Positions 63,601 through 64,000 of a stretch of DNA of 64,000 nucleotides are shown piece after piece. A program made the position numbers and the translations under genes. This DNA is from Zea mays (lineage: Eukaryota > Streptophyta > Magnoliopsida > Poales > Poaceae), in NCBI RefSeq assembly GCF_902167145.1, contig NC_050104.1, forward strand, positions 12,980,001 through 13,044,000, given 5' to 3'. The notes beneath the pieces are model-generated. The model searched no databases. It was given only the letters and a program-made list of their open reading frames with translations, and was not told the origin of the DNA. Positions within the stretch are counted from its first letter, which is position 1. Every line of letters starts with the position of its first letter.

Positions 63601-64000
63601 TCCATGTTACATTTAGTTCATTCAAGTTTTGCATGGAATATTTTGTAAGACCATATGCAAGCAACTACAAAAGGTTGGAATCGTTTTTTCCATTGTCTAA
63701 AAAATTAGACACAATCTATTTATTTAGCCTTCGCTTATATTTGGATATAAACTATTCTAGCTTATGGCTAGTGAAATTGGGGTTTTTGGTGTAAGTTGTC
63801 CAAGGAGACCGATGTGGAGGTGTTTTCCTTGTTAACGCCTATTCAAGCCTTTGAAACACAACCTACTGTTCCAAAAACAATTAACAAAAGGGGCATCCAA
63901 CTACACTAATACAGGGACATCTAGTTATGCATGTAATTGGAAAACATGAGCATGTATCTAAAAGGGAAATTGGTTGTATTCCATTTCTATATTGGTTTTG
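63601..64000. other. AT-rich sequence, nothing identified
   Basis: No ORF, TSD or repeat that I can support. It may include the LINE 3' UTR and flanking DNA. Confidence 0.5.

Overview
ORGANISM. This is an intergenic block from a large grass genome, almost certainly maize (Zea mays) or a very close relative. Two Sirevirus-type Ty1/copia families are recognised by LTR and gag (Ji-type and Opie-type), next to a Tat-type Ty3 element, chromoviral Ty3 elements and an Ac/Ds-like hAT insertion. I find no ordinary host gene, tRNA, rRNA or CRISPR. Essentially all coding capacity is retroelement-derived.

LAYOUT. The window is a set of nested insertions that can be dated relative to one another from target-site duplications (TSDs). 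Names S1, S2 and E1-E6 are mine. (1) 1-4258: E1, a Ji-type element on the minus strand (5' LTR, gag, start of pol; cut by the window edge), inserted in an older LTR remnant (4259-4583). (2) An old L1-type LINE on the plus strand lies in four pieces (about 5080-5988, 15805-16050, 61852-62012, 62728-63600), split by E2 (Ji-like, 5989-15799), E4 (Tat-type, 16051-61846) and a solo LTR S2 (62013-62722). (3) E2 has a second solo LTR, S1 (10029-11076), inside pol. (4) E4 is split near the end of its 5' LTR by E3 (Opie-type, 17378-47166). (5) E3 is split two bases before the end of its 5' LTR by E5 (18663-39071, minus strand; 3.57-kb LTRs, only about 1.5 kb of internal DNA, no pol). (6) E5 is split by E6 (22866-34628, plus strand), a nearly intact chromodomain Ty3 element. 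(7) E4 also carries a 1.24-kb Ds-like hAT insertion (57510-58751). By-eye LTR divergence rises in the order E6, E5, E3, as the nesting requires.

HOW THE PARTS WORK. Each element has the usual logic: LTR promoter, tRNA primer site, gag (capsid), pol (protease, reverse transcriptase/RNase H, integrase), polypurine tract, LTR. Two parts go beyond it. E6 has an extra sense ORF (orf0, 25866-26879) between the primer site and gag. Its N-terminus copies the histone H3 tail in register after Met removal (A-R-x-x-x-T-A-R-K-S), in an element whose pol ends in a chromodomain, the module that reads that tail. E4 has, antisense between pol and its 3' LTR, a five-exon gene (58900-54266) with four short GT-AG introns. 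Every junction keeps frame and the exons sum to about 1026 codons. It includes a region resembling the 'putative gypsy-type transposon' (Transposase_28) family, and is now broken by the Ds-like insertion and three stops.

DECAY. Most inactivating stops are CAG to TAG, CAA to TAA or CGA to TGA, as expected from deamination of methylated cytosine. E6 has only one stop in gag-pol. Limits: family names and domain calls come from reading motifs, not from searches; coordinates of TSDs, LTR ends and splice sites were read directly.
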